Source: Sedimentibacter sp. SX930
GTDB taxonomy: Bacteria; Bacillota; Bacilli; Lactobacillales; Aerococcaceae
NCBI GenBank assembly: GCA_002155105.1
Contig: MUZD01000011.1
Location: forward strand, 1 to 64,000
Length of the DNA: 64,000 nucleotides
Direction: 5' to 3'
This document shows, one piece after another, positions 17,710 through 26,230 of this stretch (position 1 is the stretch's first letter; every line of letters begins with the position of its first letter). The notes under the pieces are model-generated. The model was not told where the DNA came from and did no database searches. It saw nothing but the letters and a program-made list of their open reading frames with translations. The position numbers and the translations under genes are program-made.

Positions 17710-18438
17710 ATGCTTAAAAAAAATAATTCAACCCCCTTATATAATCAACTAGTGGATGTATTAATCGAGCACATAAAGACTAATTTGGATATTGATGAAA
17801 AGATGCTCTCCGAAAGAGAAATTTGCCTTAAATATGATGTCAGTCGCACAACTGTCCGGGCAGCACTAAATGAACTTGAAGAGATGGGTTACATATTCAA
17901 GCGCCATGGCAAAGGAACATTTGTTTCAGGATTGTGGAAAGAGATGCAGAATCTATCGGAAGCGTATAGTTTTACGGAACAAATGAAACAACTCGGAAAA
18001 ATACCGCACTCACAAGTGCTCTCCCTGGAGTACATCGTAGCCAATCAAGACCTCGCAAAAAATGTAGGTATTCAGGAAGGTGAGCATGTATACAAAATGA
18101 AACGCCTTCGTTCGGCAGACGGGATGCCGATGATGTATGAAACAACCTTTATCCCCGCATATTTATTCCCGGATCTGACAATCAGCAAGCTTGAAAGTAT
18201 GCCTTTATACGAATTGTATCCACAAGTGTATAATCAGGATATCAAGTACGCAGATGAAGAATTCTATGCCTCAGTGTTACAGGCAAAAGAATCTGAAGAA
18301 CTAGGGCTACCAGCAGGATCGGCCTGCTTGCGAATTCGTCGGACAACCTATAGCCAAGAAAATAAAATAATCGAGTACACATTGAGTGTGGCACGTGGCG
18401 ACCAATTCGTCTACAAGATTCGCCATTCTAAAAAATAA
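17710..18438 (+). CDS. GntR family regulator (NagR/DasR-like), copy 1
   Basis: A 242-residue HutC-subfamily regulator. The helix-turn-helix reads LSEREICLKYDVSRTTVRAA, followed by GKGTFVSGLWKEM and a UTRA domain from about residue 85. ATG 17710 follows AAAGGAG. It is nearly identical to the protein at 18822, with blocks such as YEELEMGYIFKRHGKG-like and the last 30 residues almost unchanged. Sugar-phosphate (GlcN6P or GalNAc6P-like) sensing is known for relatives and is only inferred here. A truncated agaS start follows it, showing that this copy arose by tandem duplication of gntR plus the 5' end of agaS. Confidence 0.85.
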   Translation: MLKKNNSTPLYNQLVDVLIEHIKTNLDIDEKMLSEREICLKYDVSRTTVRAALNELEEMGYIFKRHGKGTFVSGLWKEMQNLSEAYSFTEQMKQLGKIPHSQVLSLEYIVANQDLAKNVGIQEGEHVYKMKRLRSADGMPMMYETTFIPAYLFPDLTISKLESMPLYELYPQVYNQDIKYADEEFYASVLQAKESEELGLPAGSACLRIRRTTYSQENKIIEYTLSVARGDQFVYKIRHSKK

Positions 18439-18461
18439 CAGCTGAATCAGCACAAGCAAGA

Positions 18462-18560
18462 CTAAAAAAAGATGGTTCAAGGTGATTACATTACCAGAAA
18501 ATCAGTTAACTTTTCTGGGTGCTGAAATCACGACAAGAGAAATTAAGCAATAATCAGAAC
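18462..18560 (+). pseudogene. agaS: Truncated agaS 5' end
   Basis: This stretch aligns with the region around the start of agaS at 19570-19670. From GTG 18482 it encodes VITLPENQLTFLGAEITTRE then IKQ and a TAA at 18551-18553, while the intact gene reads VFTFSENHLTSLGAEITTRE and continues. The ribosome site has changed from AGGAG to AGATGG. It ends directly at a terminator (18559-18608). It is a duplication remnant with a 23-codon open frame at most. Confidence 0.85.
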
Positions 18561-18608
18561 TAGCCGGATACCCGCGAAAAACGCGGCGTATCCGGCTAGT
18601 TCTTTATT
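18559..18608 (+). terminator. Terminator at the edge of the agaS remnant
   Basis: AACTAGCCGGATACCCGCG pairs with the arm ending at 18601 with one bulge, followed by TCTTTATTT. It isolates GntR copy 1 from copy 2. Confidence 0.85.
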
Positions 18609-18698
18609 TGTGCTGCACACAATTGGAATGCGTATCCTGCAACCATCATGTTTTCGGAGAAAAAGTGGACGGCGCAATGAATTCTGTGAAGATTATTG

Positions 18699-18763
18699 TT
18701 GACAAATGAAATCGCAAGCATTATTATTTACTTGTAACTGGTAATGACAAGTAGTTACCAGTT
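18699..18763 (+). promoter_or_regulatory. Promoter and operator of the second aga-type GntR gene
   Basis: TTGACA (18699-18704), 17 bases, TATTAT (18722-18727). Downstream, AACTGGTAA (18736-18744) and TTACCAGTT (18755-18763) form a perfect inverted repeat across the likely transcription start. Core and spacer resemble 17593-17644, confirming that the promoter was duplicated with the gene. Confidence 0.7.
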
Positions 18764-18821
18764 AGGGTGGTCAGTCAATTTTCTCGGCAATGAATGTCAT
18801 TTCAGGAAAGAGGATAAAAAC

Positions 18822-19550
18822 ATGCTGGAAAAAAACAGCTCGATTCCCTTATATAATCAATTAATTGATGTCTTGATCGAGTATATAAAAATGAACTTAA
18901 ACGATGATGAAAAAATGCTTTCAGAGAGAGAAATTTGCTTGAAATATGATGTTAGCCGTACAACGGTACGTGCAGCATTAAATGAACTTGAAGAAATGGG
19001 CTACATATTCAAACGCCATGGCAAAGGTACTTTTGTTTCTGGGCTATGGAAGGAGATGCAGAACCTGTCAGATGCCTACAGCTTTACTGAACAAATGAAA
19101 CAAATGGGAAAAGTGCCGCATACACAAGTCGTGTCACTTGAGGAAATTGCGGCTAATCAATTCGTGGCAAAACATCTGGGGGTAGAGGAGGGCGAACGCG
19201 TATACAAAATGAAGCGACTGCGTTCGGCAGAGGATATGAAGATGATGTATGAGACAACCTTTATCCCCGCATATTTATTCCCGGATCTAACAATCAGTAA
19301 ACTGGAGAGTATGCCTTTATACGAATTATTTCCACGACTTTATAATCAGGATATCAAATATGCGGATGAAGAATTCTACGCTTCCGTCTTACAGGAAAAA
19401 GAATCCGAAAAGCTAGGACTACCCGCTGGATCGGCCTGCTTGCGAATTCGTCGGACAACCTATAGCCAAGAAAATAAAATTATCGAGTATACATTGAGTG
19501 TGGCGCGCGGTGACCAATTCGTCTACAAGATTCGCCATTCCCAAAAATAA
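18822..19550 (+). CDS. GntR family regulator (NagR/DasR-like), copy 2
   Basis: A 242-residue paralogue of the protein at 17710 with the same helix-turn-helix (LSEREICLKYDVSRTTVRAA) and UTRA domain. Differences cluster in the linker and early UTRA region (for example DAYSFTEQMKQMGKVPHTQ against EAYSFTEQMKQLGKIPHSQ), while both genes remain intact. The ATG follows AGAGGA. It directly precedes intact agaS with only 43 bases between, so it is the copy in the native position and probably controls agaS-nagA-PTS-lacCD. Confidence 0.87.
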   Translation: MLEKNSSIPLYNQLIDVLIEYIKMNLNDDEKMLSEREICLKYDVSRTTVRAALNELEEMGYIFKRHGKGTFVSGLWKEMQNLSDAYSFTEQMKQMGKVPHTQVVSLEEIAANQFVAKHLGVEEGERVYKMKRLRSAEDMKMMYETTFIPAYLFPDLTISKLESMPLYELFPRLYNQDIKYADEEFYASVLQEKESEKLGLPAGSACLRIRRTTYSQENKIIEYTLSVARGDQFVYKIRHSQK

Positions 19551-19593
19551 CAGCGGAATATAACAAACAAGACCAAAAAAAGGAGTGTTCAAC

Positions 19594-20769
19594 GTGTTTA
19601 CATTTTCAGAAAATCATTTAACTTCTCTGGGTGCCGAAATCACGACAAGAGAAATCAAACAACAACCAGAATTATGGCAAGAAGCATTTGACTACTACAT
19701 ACGAGAGTCTCAACGTATCACAGACTTCCTTAAAGTGATTACGGATACACATGAACATGTGCGTGTCATTTTTACAGGAGCTGGAACATCCGCCTATGTA
19801 GGAGATACTATTTTGCCTTACCTGAAAGAAATAGGGGACGAAGCGCATTTCGAGTTTCAAACCGTAGCTACGACGAATCTTGTTTCCAATCCTAAGAGTT
19901 ATTTCAAAGCAGAAATACCGACCGTATTGGTGTCCTTTGCCCGTAGCGGAAACAGTCCGGAGAGTTTGGCTTCCGTTGAGTTGGGGAAACAACTGGTTAA
20001 TGATTTTTATCAAATCACCATCACTTGTGCTCCAGATGGAAAGCTTGCGCAACATTCTGACGGAGACGACAAGAACCTGCTGCTGTTGATGCCGAGTCGT
20101 TCGAACGATCAAGGTTTTGCAATGACAGGAAGCTTTACTTGTATGACATTAACAGCACTTTTGACGTTTGACCCAGCTGAACCGGAAGAAAAAGAGGCCA
20201 TCGTTTCCCAGATTATTTCCATGGGACGTAATGTTATCGCCCGTGAAGTGGACATCCAAGCATTCGTAGATTTGGATTTCAATCGTGTCATCTATCTAGG
20301 TTCAGGTGGTTTAGCTGGTTTAGCCCGTGAGGTACAACTGAAGATTCTGGAGTTGACAGCGGGAAAAGTGGCAACTGCGTTTGACAGCTCACTAGGTTTT
20401 CGACACGGACCAAAATCATTCGTCGATGATAAATCCCTCGTATTCGTGTTTGTATCCAATGATGCCTACACACGCAAATACGACATCGACATGTTGACAG
20501 AGCTGGACGGAGATAAAGTTGCTCAAACGATTTGCGGCATTTCTGTCGACGGCAAACTGAAATTTGAAGGAACTAACTTTCTGTTTGAAGAAAGCTATGG
20601 GCAGGTGCCTGATGCTTATCTGGCTTTACCATACGCTATGTTTGGGCAAACTTTATCTCTTTTCACTGCAATCAAAGTGGGCAATCGCCCTGACACACCA
20701 TCTCCATCAGGGACAGTGAACCGCATAGTGAAAGGCGTGAATATCTATAGCGTTGCTGATTCAGAATAA
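19594..20769 (+). CDS. agaS: AgaS-type sugar isomerase/deaminase (double SIS)
   Basis: A 391-residue protein with two SIS sugar-phosphate isomerase domains: IFTGAGTSAYVGDTILP and SFARSGNSPESLASVEL in the first, YLGSGGLAGLAREVQLKILE and FRHGPKSFVDD in the second. AgaS family members deaminate and isomerise galactosamine-6-phosphate to tagatose-6-phosphate. Start GTG 19594 has AGGAG eight bases upstream; GTG 19585 overlaps that site. NagA directly downstream and LacC/LacD at the end of the cluster provide the preceding and following steps. The alternative, a general GlmS-like isomerase, is unlikely because the glutaminase domain is absent. Confidence 0.87.
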   Translation: MFTFSENHLTSLGAEITTREIKQQPELWQEAFDYYIRESQRITDFLKVITDTHEHVRVIFTGAGTSAYVGDTILPYLKEIGDEAHFEFQTVATTNLVSNPKSYFKAEIPTVLVSFARSGNSPESLASVELGKQLVNDFYQITITCAPDGKLAQHSDGDDKNLLLLMPSRSNDQGFAMTGSFTCMTLTALLTFDPAEPEEKEAIVSQIISMGRNVIAREVDIQAFVDLDFNRVIYLGSGGLAGLAREVQLKILELTAGKVATAFDSSLGFRHGPKSFVDDKSLVFVFVSNDAYTRKYDIDMLTELDGDKVAQTICGISVDGKLKFEGTNFLFEESYGQVPDAYLALPYAMFGQTLSLFTAIKVGNRPDTPSPSGTVNRIVKGVNIYSVADSE

Positions 20770-20790
20770 ATAAGAAAAGAAGGCTTGGAA

Positions 20791-21942
20791 ATGAAGAAAT
20801 ATGTTTTTGCGGAAACGTTTTATTTCACAGACGGAGAAAAAGGACCAGGTTACCTCGAGATAACTGATGGAAAATTCGGCTCATTTACAACTGAAAAACC
20901 AGTCAATAGCGAAATCATCAACTATAGTGGCAAACAGATTGCTCCTGGTTTAGTCGATACTCATATCCATGGTTATAAAGGGCATGATGTGATGGATAAC
21001 GACTTGAAAGGATTAAATGTCATTGCTGAGGGGATCCTTTCTTGCGGTGTAACATCGTTCCTACCGACGACATTGACCGCTTCGACGGAACAGTTGGATG
21101 CTGTATGCGCCACAATAGGCGAGAATATAGAGGATATAAAAGGCGCAAAAATACGGGGAATATTTCTGGAAGGACCGTTTTTCTGCGAAAAATATAAAGG
21201 GGCTCAAAATCCGAAATACATGGGTGATCCATCTATTGAAAAACTAGCTAACTGGCAAAATTTGGCTAAAGGACATGTGAAAAAAATTGCGTTGGCTCCA
21301 GAAAGAGCAGGCACATTGGAATTTATCGATTATGCAACAGAACATAATATCCACACGGCTATTGCCCATACTGAGGCAACGTATGAACAATGCAAAGCTG
21401 CTGTTGAGCATGGCGCGAATATCTTTGTACACACATATAATGGGATGCGCGGTCTCCACCACCGTGAACCAGGCGTTGTCGGAGCGGCCATTACGTTGAA
21501 GAATGTATTCGATGAACTGATCTGTGATGGACATCATGTGCATCCAGTAGCTGCTCAAGTCGTAATGGATGCACATGGACGCGATAAAACTATTTTGGTC
21601 ACGGACTGCATGCGTGGTGGCGGTCTTGGGGACAGCGAATCGATGCTGGGAGAGTTCCCGGTTTTGATTAAAGATGGTGCTGCGCGACTGGTATCCGACG
21701 GTAGTTTAGCAGGAAGTGTCCTTGAACTGATTTCGGCGGTTCGCAATGTCGTATCATGGGGGCTTGCTACACCCGCTGAAGCCATCAAAATGGCAAGCTT
21801 GGTTCCGGCCCAAAGCGTGGGCATCGCTGACGTCTGCGGACAAATTGCACAAGGATATGCAGCAGACTTCATTGTATTGGATAGCAATCTGGAACTGGCA
21901 GAAACGTATTTAGATGGAAAATCCGTCTATGTGAAAGCATAA
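20791..21942 (+). CDS. nagA: N-acetylhexosamine-6-phosphate deacetylase
   Basis: A 383-residue amidohydrolase. Metal and catalytic motifs are VDTHIHGYKGHDVMD, FLEGPFFCEKYKGAQNP, AHTEATYEQC, HTYNGMRGLHHREPG and ILVTDCMRGGG. It removes acetate from GlcNAc-6-P or GalNAc-6-P in the cytoplasm; the agaS and tagatose genes around it favour GalNAc-6-P (AgaA role). ATG 20791 is chosen over the in-frame TTG 20785 because the AAGAAGG site spaces correctly to it. Confidence 0.87.
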   Translation: MKKYVFAETFYFTDGEKGPGYLEITDGKFGSFTTEKPVNSEIINYSGKQIAPGLVDTHIHGYKGHDVMDNDLKGLNVIAEGILSCGVTSFLPTTLTASTEQLDAVCATIGENIEDIKGAKIRGIFLEGPFFCEKYKGAQNPKYMGDPSIEKLANWQNLAKGHVKKIALAPERAGTLEFIDYATEHNIHTAIAHTEATYEQCKAAVEHGANIFVHTYNGMRGLHHREPGVVGAAITLKNVFDELICDGHHVHPVAAQVVMDAHGRDKTILVTDCMRGGGLGDSESMLGEFPVLIKDGAARLVSDGSLAGSVLELISAVRNVVSWGLATPAEAIKMASLVPAQSVGIADVCGQIAQGYAADFIVLDSNLELAETYLDGKSVYVKA

Positions 21943-21968
21943 ATAAAACAGAAAAGGAAGATGATCCG

Positions 21969-22412
21969 ATGATAGGGTGTATCGTTACCGGACACGGGGA
22001 ATTTGCAATCGGCATGACCCAGGCGTTAACAATGATTGCAGGAGACCAGGAACATTATGAAGTTGTTCCGTTTTATGAGGAAAATTCACTGGAAACATTT
22101 GAGGATAATATAGGGAAATCTATAGCTAGTCTTCGTCAGAATACGGATGGTGTCATCATTTTTACTGACTTAATGGGGGGGACGCCATTCCGTACAGCTA
22201 TGATGCAGGCATCTGAGTACGATAAGGTTGAAGTCATCACCGGAACGAACCTTCCCATGCTGATCGAAATCGGTTTGGGACGCATCTACAGTGAAGACGT
22301 GGAGGCGTTGGCCGTGCAAGCCGTACAAGTGGGAATGCAAGGTGTCCAACATCCAAAGCTTCCGGTCGTTGCTGATGAGAAAGAAAATGAGAGCGAACTG
22401 GAGGGGATTTAA
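21969..22412 (+). CDS. agaF: PTS mannose-family EIIA (second cluster)
   Basis: A 147-residue EIIA with IVTGHGEFAIGMTQAL carrying the active His10 and FTDLMGGTPFRTAMM as the second motif. The stop codon abuts the ATG of the YajC-like gene. It is the phosphocarrier of the second PTS, with IIB at 22803. Confidence 0.88.
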   Translation: MIGCIVTGHGEFAIGMTQALTMIAGDQEHYEVVPFYEENSLETFEDNIGKSIASLRQNTDGVIIFTDLMGGTPFRTAMMQASEYDKVEVITGTNLPMLIEIGLGRIYSEDVEALAVQAVQVGMQGVQHPKLPVVADEKENESELEGI

Positions 22413-22688
22413 ATGTGGGAAATCATCCTAGGTTCATCCATCGTAATGATAATTTTCATTATCTTATTGGTTATTGTCTATTACTTAACGAGTTTTAGCG
22501 GTGTGAAGAAACAGAAAGAGCATTTCTCCACTTTGCACACATCACTTGCTAAAGGACAAAAAGTCAGTTTTTCAAACGGTATTTATGGGATTGTCAATGC
22601 GGTGAGTAAAGACACAGTGGACATTCAAGTGAAATCTGGGGCTGTTATGACTGTTTCGCGTTATGCCATTTCTGAAATACTGAAATAG
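22413..22688 (+). CDS. YajC-like small membrane protein inside a PTS operon
   Basis: A 91-residue protein with one N-terminal transmembrane helix (about residues 5-27) and a small beta-rich cytoplasmic domain, LAKGQKVSFSNGIYGIVNAVSKDTVDIQVKSG, which is the YajC fold pattern. YajC is normally an accessory subunit of Sec translocase beside secDF. Here the gene abuts EIIA without any gap and precedes EIIB, so it is co-expressed with sugar uptake. YajC-like genes in glycosaminoglycan PTS operons of streptococci are known, but a function there is not established to my knowledge. Confidence 0.75.
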   Translation: MWEIILGSSIVMIIFIILLVIVYYLTSFSGVKKQKEHFSTLHTSLAKGQKVSFSNGIYGIVNAVSKDTVDIQVKSGAVMTVSRYAISEILK

Positions 22689-22802
22689 AAAAGCCCGATA
22701 CGGATATTTTACAGTAAACATCCAATGACAAAATCATGGATCCAAAAAGGATTTGTAAGCGTATCCTTTTGTGAAGTGGACAGCAAAGAGAGGAGCAATA
22801 CA

Positions 22803-23279
22803 ATGCCAAACATATTATTGACAAGAATAGATAATCGACTCATTCACGGACAGGTGGCTACTCAGTGGAATTCATCATTAGGGTCCAACCTGATTCTCGT
22901 AGCGAATGATAAAGTTGCAGCAGACAAAATGAGGCAGGGCTTAATGGACATGGCGGCACCATCTGGAGTAGCTACACGGTACTTCACTTTGGAAAAAACC
23001 ATTGAAATCATTCATAAAGCAACTGAGCGTCAGAAGATTTTTATCATTTGCGAGAATCCTTCGGACGTTTTGAAATTAGTGGAGGGAGGTGTACCTATCA
23101 AGAAGGTCAACATCGGTAACATGCATATGTCTGAAGGAAAACGTCAAGTAGCAACATCTGTTGCGGTTGATGAGAACGATATTGCGGCCTTCAAAAAACT
23201 GCAGGAGAGGGGCGTTGAACTGGAAATCCGACGTGTACCAACGATGGCAGCTGAAGATGTATCAAAGTTGTACAGTTAA
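22803..23279 (+). CDS. agaV: PTS mannose-family EIIB (second cluster)
   Basis: A 158-residue EIIB. LLTRIDNRLIHGQVATQW contains the phosphorylated His, and GGVPIKKVNIGNMHMSEG is the family signature. ATG 22803 follows AGAGGAG; the longer frame back to 22725 lacks a site. It probably phosphorylates an N-acetylhexosamine or a disaccharide containing it, because nagA and agaS are in the same operon. Confidence 0.88.
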   Translation: MPNILLTRIDNRLIHGQVATQWNSSLGSNLILVANDKVAADKMRQGLMDMAAPSGVATRYFTLEKTIEIIHKATERQKIFIICENPSDVLKLVEGGVPIKKVNIGNMHMSEGKRQVATSVAVDENDIAAFKKLQERGVELEIRRVPTMAAEDVSKLYS

Positions 23280-23308
23280 GCGTTCTAATTTGAAAGGAGA
23301 AATAAATA

Positions 23309-24121
23309 ATGGAATTTGATTATAGCATTATTCAAATCATTCTCGTTTTCGTTGTAACATTCATTGCTGCAATTGATCAATTCAGTTTTTTGGAATCACT
23401 ATACCAACCGATTGTTATGGGGCCGGTCATTGGGTTGGTTTTAGGTGACGTAACCACAGGTTTGATTGTCGGAGGTACTTATCAGTTGATGACCATCGGG
23501 AACATGCCGGTTGGGGGAGCTCAACCACCCAATGCCGTTATCGGAGGCATCATGGCGACAATTTTGGCGATTTCGCTGAAACTGGAACCAACCGTTGCCG
23601 TAGCGACTGCGGTTCCGTTCTCATTGCTTGGTCAGTATGGTGTAACCTTAATCTTTTCAGCGATGTCTCCAATGATGTCAGTGGCTGACAAGTATGCACA
23701 TAGCGCTGATGATAAAGGGATCGAAAAATTGAATTATCTGGCAATGACAATACTGGGACTTATATTTGGTGTTATCGTAACGCTATTCTTTATCGGTGGA
23801 GCTGCTTTTGGAGATTCCATTGTAGGTGCTATACCTGCTTGGTTAATGGGTGGCTTAAGCGCTGCCGGGGGCATGATGCGTTATGTCGGGTTTGCAATTC
23901 TATTGAAAGTTATGGTTTCACGCGAAATGTGGGGATTCTATTTTATGGGATTTGCCTTAGCCAATATTGTAGCTGGTATTCCAGCACTGAGCGGTTCCGC
24001 ATTGCTGCTGATTGCTTTCATCGGATTTGGTTTCGCATTCTGGGATTACCAAATGCAAACAAAATTCAAGACTGCAAACGCAGGTGTTATGACTGATGGA
24101 GGCGAAGAAGATGGCATATAA
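23309..24121 (+). CDS. agaW: PTS mannose-family EIIC (second cluster)
   Basis: A 270-residue multi-helix membrane protein. LGDVTTGLIVGGTYQLMTIG and GNMPVGGAQPPNAVIGG are EIIC signatures. A ribosome site AAAGGAG lies upstream. The C-terminus overlaps the IID start by 11 bases. Confidence 0.9.
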   Translation: MEFDYSIIQIILVFVVTFIAAIDQFSFLESLYQPIVMGPVIGLVLGDVTTGLIVGGTYQLMTIGNMPVGGAQPPNAVIGGIMATILAISLKLEPTVAVATAVPFSLLGQYGVTLIFSAMSPMMSVADKYAHSADDKGIEKLNYLAMTILGLIFGVIVTLFFIGGAAFGDSIVGAIPAWLMGGLSAAGGMMRYVGFAILLKVMVSREMWGFYFMGFALANIVAGIPALSGSALLLIAFIGFGFAFWDYQMQTKFKTANAGVMTDGGEEDGI

Positions 24122-25151
24122 TATTCCGGATACATACAAAAATACAACGCCAGCTCCACAACTGGATAAGAAAACATTAAACAAAATGGTATGGCGCTCG
24201 TTGTTCCTGCAAGCTTCCTTCAACTATGAACGGATGCAAGCAAATGGCTGGCTATATGGGATTTTACCCGGTCTGAAAAAGATCCATACAGATGAAGATG
24301 ATTTATCCGCATCCATGTCGCATAACCTGGAATTCTTCAATACACACCCATTCTTGGTGACTTTTGTAATGGGTATCGTCTTATCATTGGAGCAAAACAA
24401 AGCGGATATCCCAACCATCCGTGCTGTACGTGTTGCAGCAATGGGTCCTTTAGGTGGTATCGGTGATGCTTTATTCTGGTTCACACTTGTTCCGATAACT
24501 GCCGGCATTACTTCAAACATGGCTTTAACCGGTAACATCGCAGCACCATTCATCTTCCTTTTGGTATTCAATGCAGCACAATTCGGTATCCGGTTCTTCT
24601 TGATGAATTGGTCATACAAGCTCGGTACTGATGCAATTGGTCTTCTTACCGCAAATGCAAAAGAATTCACACGTGCTGCCAGCATCCTGGGGATATTCGT
24701 TGTCGGCGCATTGACAAGTCTTTATGGTGCAACAAAATTAGGTGTTGAAATTCCGAATGGGACAACTTTTGAAACAGTGGCCATCACTACTGTTGTAGAA
24801 GCCAATGCAGTGGATAATTACGCTGACCAAATCTACAGTTTGGATGAAGAAGGAGATCCGGTCATCGATGCTGCCACTGGGGATCCTGTCCTAGCTGAGG
24901 GAGCAAGCATTCGCGAACTTTCAAACGGTGACATGCAAATCACGTACAACGAATTCGATGAAGTGCCGGTAACAATCAACATCCAAAGCATTTTGGACGG
25001 CATTTTACCGCAGTTGATTCCATTGGCATTGACGTTGATGCTCTACTTCTTCTTCGTGAAGAGAAATTGGACACCTTTAAAAGGTATCGGACTATTATTG
25101 ATACTTGGTTTGTTGGGATCTGGCCTGGGCATTTGGCCTTCAATTTGGTAA
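24111..25151 (+). CDS. agaE: PTS mannose-family EIID with extra loop domain
   Basis: A 346-residue EIID, clearly longer than the 269 and 277 residue IID proteins elsewhere in this window. NYERMQANGWLYGILPGLKK and MGPLGGIGDALFWFTL are the family motifs. The extra residues fall between the last two hydrophobic regions (roughly residues 215-290) and contain an acidic stretch with DEEGDPVIDAATGDPVLAEG, probably an extracellular loop. ATG 24111 follows GGAGG inside the IIC gene. The operon segment ends with a terminator at 25187. Confidence 0.88.
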   Translation: MAYNIPDTYKNTTPAPQLDKKTLNKMVWRSLFLQASFNYERMQANGWLYGILPGLKKIHTDEDDLSASMSHNLEFFNTHPFLVTFVMGIVLSLEQNKADIPTIRAVRVAAMGPLGGIGDALFWFTLVPITAGITSNMALTGNIAAPFIFLLVFNAAQFGIRFFLMNWSYKLGTDAIGLLTANAKEFTRAASILGIFVVGALTSLYGATKLGVEIPNGTTFETVAITTVVEANAVDNYADQIYSLDEEGDPVIDAATGDPVLAEGASIRELSNGDMQITYNEFDEVPVTINIQSILDGILPQLIPLALTLMLYFFFVKRNWTPLKGIGLLLILGLLGSGLGIWPSIW

Positions 25152-25186
25152 AAAGTCCCTCTTAGAATAACGTTTGAATCAGTTGT

Positions 25187-25223
25187 CATCCAACGACACG
25201 AGTTGTCGTTGGATGTGTTTTTC
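25187..25223 (+). terminator. Terminator after the second PTS
   Basis: CATCCAACGACA (25187-25198) pairs with TGTCGTTGGATG (25204-25215), followed by TGTTTTTC. lacC starts 47 bases later, so some readthrough or a separate weak promoter must serve lacCD. Confidence 0.85.
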
Positions 25224-25269
25224 AAGAAAATTTGAACTAAAATACCCAAACACTAAATGAGGTGGAAAT

Positions 25270-26211
25270 GTGATTGTAACGGTAACGATGAATCCATCTG
25301 TGGACATTTCTTATCCACTTGGAAAGCTCGTCATAAACGATGTGAATCGTGTTGAGAATGTTTCCAAAACAGCGGGCGGGAAAGGGTTGAATGTCAGCCG
25401 TGTCGCAAAACAACTCGGCAGTAACGTATTGGCTACAGGTATTATTGGTGGCACACTCGGGGAGTTTATCCAAGAACAATTGGATACACAGAAAATACGA
25501 CATGATTTTTATCAGACGACCAAAGAATCCCGGAATTGTATTGCCATTCTGCATGAGGGCAACCAAACTGAGGTTCTGGAAGATGGCCCGATATTAAGTG
25601 ACCAAGAAGAGACTGACTTCCTGCTGCATTTTTCCAGCATGCTGATGGACGACCAAATTTCCGTCATTTCTATTTCCGGAAGTCTACCTAGAGGGTTATC
25701 GCAGGATTGTTATGTAAAAATGATTGAACTTGCAAATGAAAAAAATATCCTGGTTATCCTGGACACATCCGGGGAACCATTCCGTAGAGTTTTGGAAACC
25801 ACCAACATCAGACCGACCGTTATCAAGCCAAACATCAGTGAACTTAGCGCACTAGAGGATAAGGCTTTAGACGGGGACTGGAATGAGTTAAAGGCCGTGT
25901 TGGAAGGCCAACGCTACCGTGATATAGAATGGATTATTGTCTCTATGGGAAGTGAAGGTGCTTTTGCCAAACACCATGATAAGTATTACCATGTTGAGGT
26001 TCCTGGGATTACGGCCATCAGTCCAGTAGGTTCGGGGGATGCGACAGTGGCAGGTATTGCGACGGCGCTTGAAGCCAGAAGCACTGATGAAGACTTATTG
26101 AAGATGGCTATGACCACCGGTGTATTGAATACGCTGGAAGAGCGGACCGGATACATTAACTGTGAAAACTATGATTTCTATTATGAAAAAATAAAAATAA
26201 CTCAGATTTAA
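25270..26211 (+). CDS. lacC: Tagatose-6-phosphate kinase (PfkB family)
   Basis: A 313-residue PfkB-type kinase. TVTMNPSVDISYPL is the N-terminal substrate motif, GGKGLNVSRVAKQLG the first family signature and SPVGSGDATVAGIATALE the second, containing the catalytic Asp. It phosphorylates tagatose-6-P to tagatose-1,6-bisphosphate; 1-phosphofructokinase is the main alternative, but lacD directly downstream decides for LacC. The start is GTG 25270 behind GAGGTGG. Confidence 0.88.
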   Translation: MIVTVTMNPSVDISYPLGKLVINDVNRVENVSKTAGGKGLNVSRVAKQLGSNVLATGIIGGTLGEFIQEQLDTQKIRHDFYQTTKESRNCIAILHEGNQTEVLEDGPILSDQEETDFLLHFSSMLMDDQISVISISGSLPRGLSQDCYVKMIELANEKNILVILDTSGEPFRRVLETTNIRPTVIKPNISELSALEDKALDGDWNELKAVLEGQRYRDIEWIIVSMGSEGAFAKHHDKYYHVEVPGITAISPVGSGDATVAGIATALEARSTDEDLLKMAMTTGVLNTLEERTGYINCENYDFYYEKIKITQI

Positions 26212-26230
26212 AAATTAAAGGAGTGTACTT

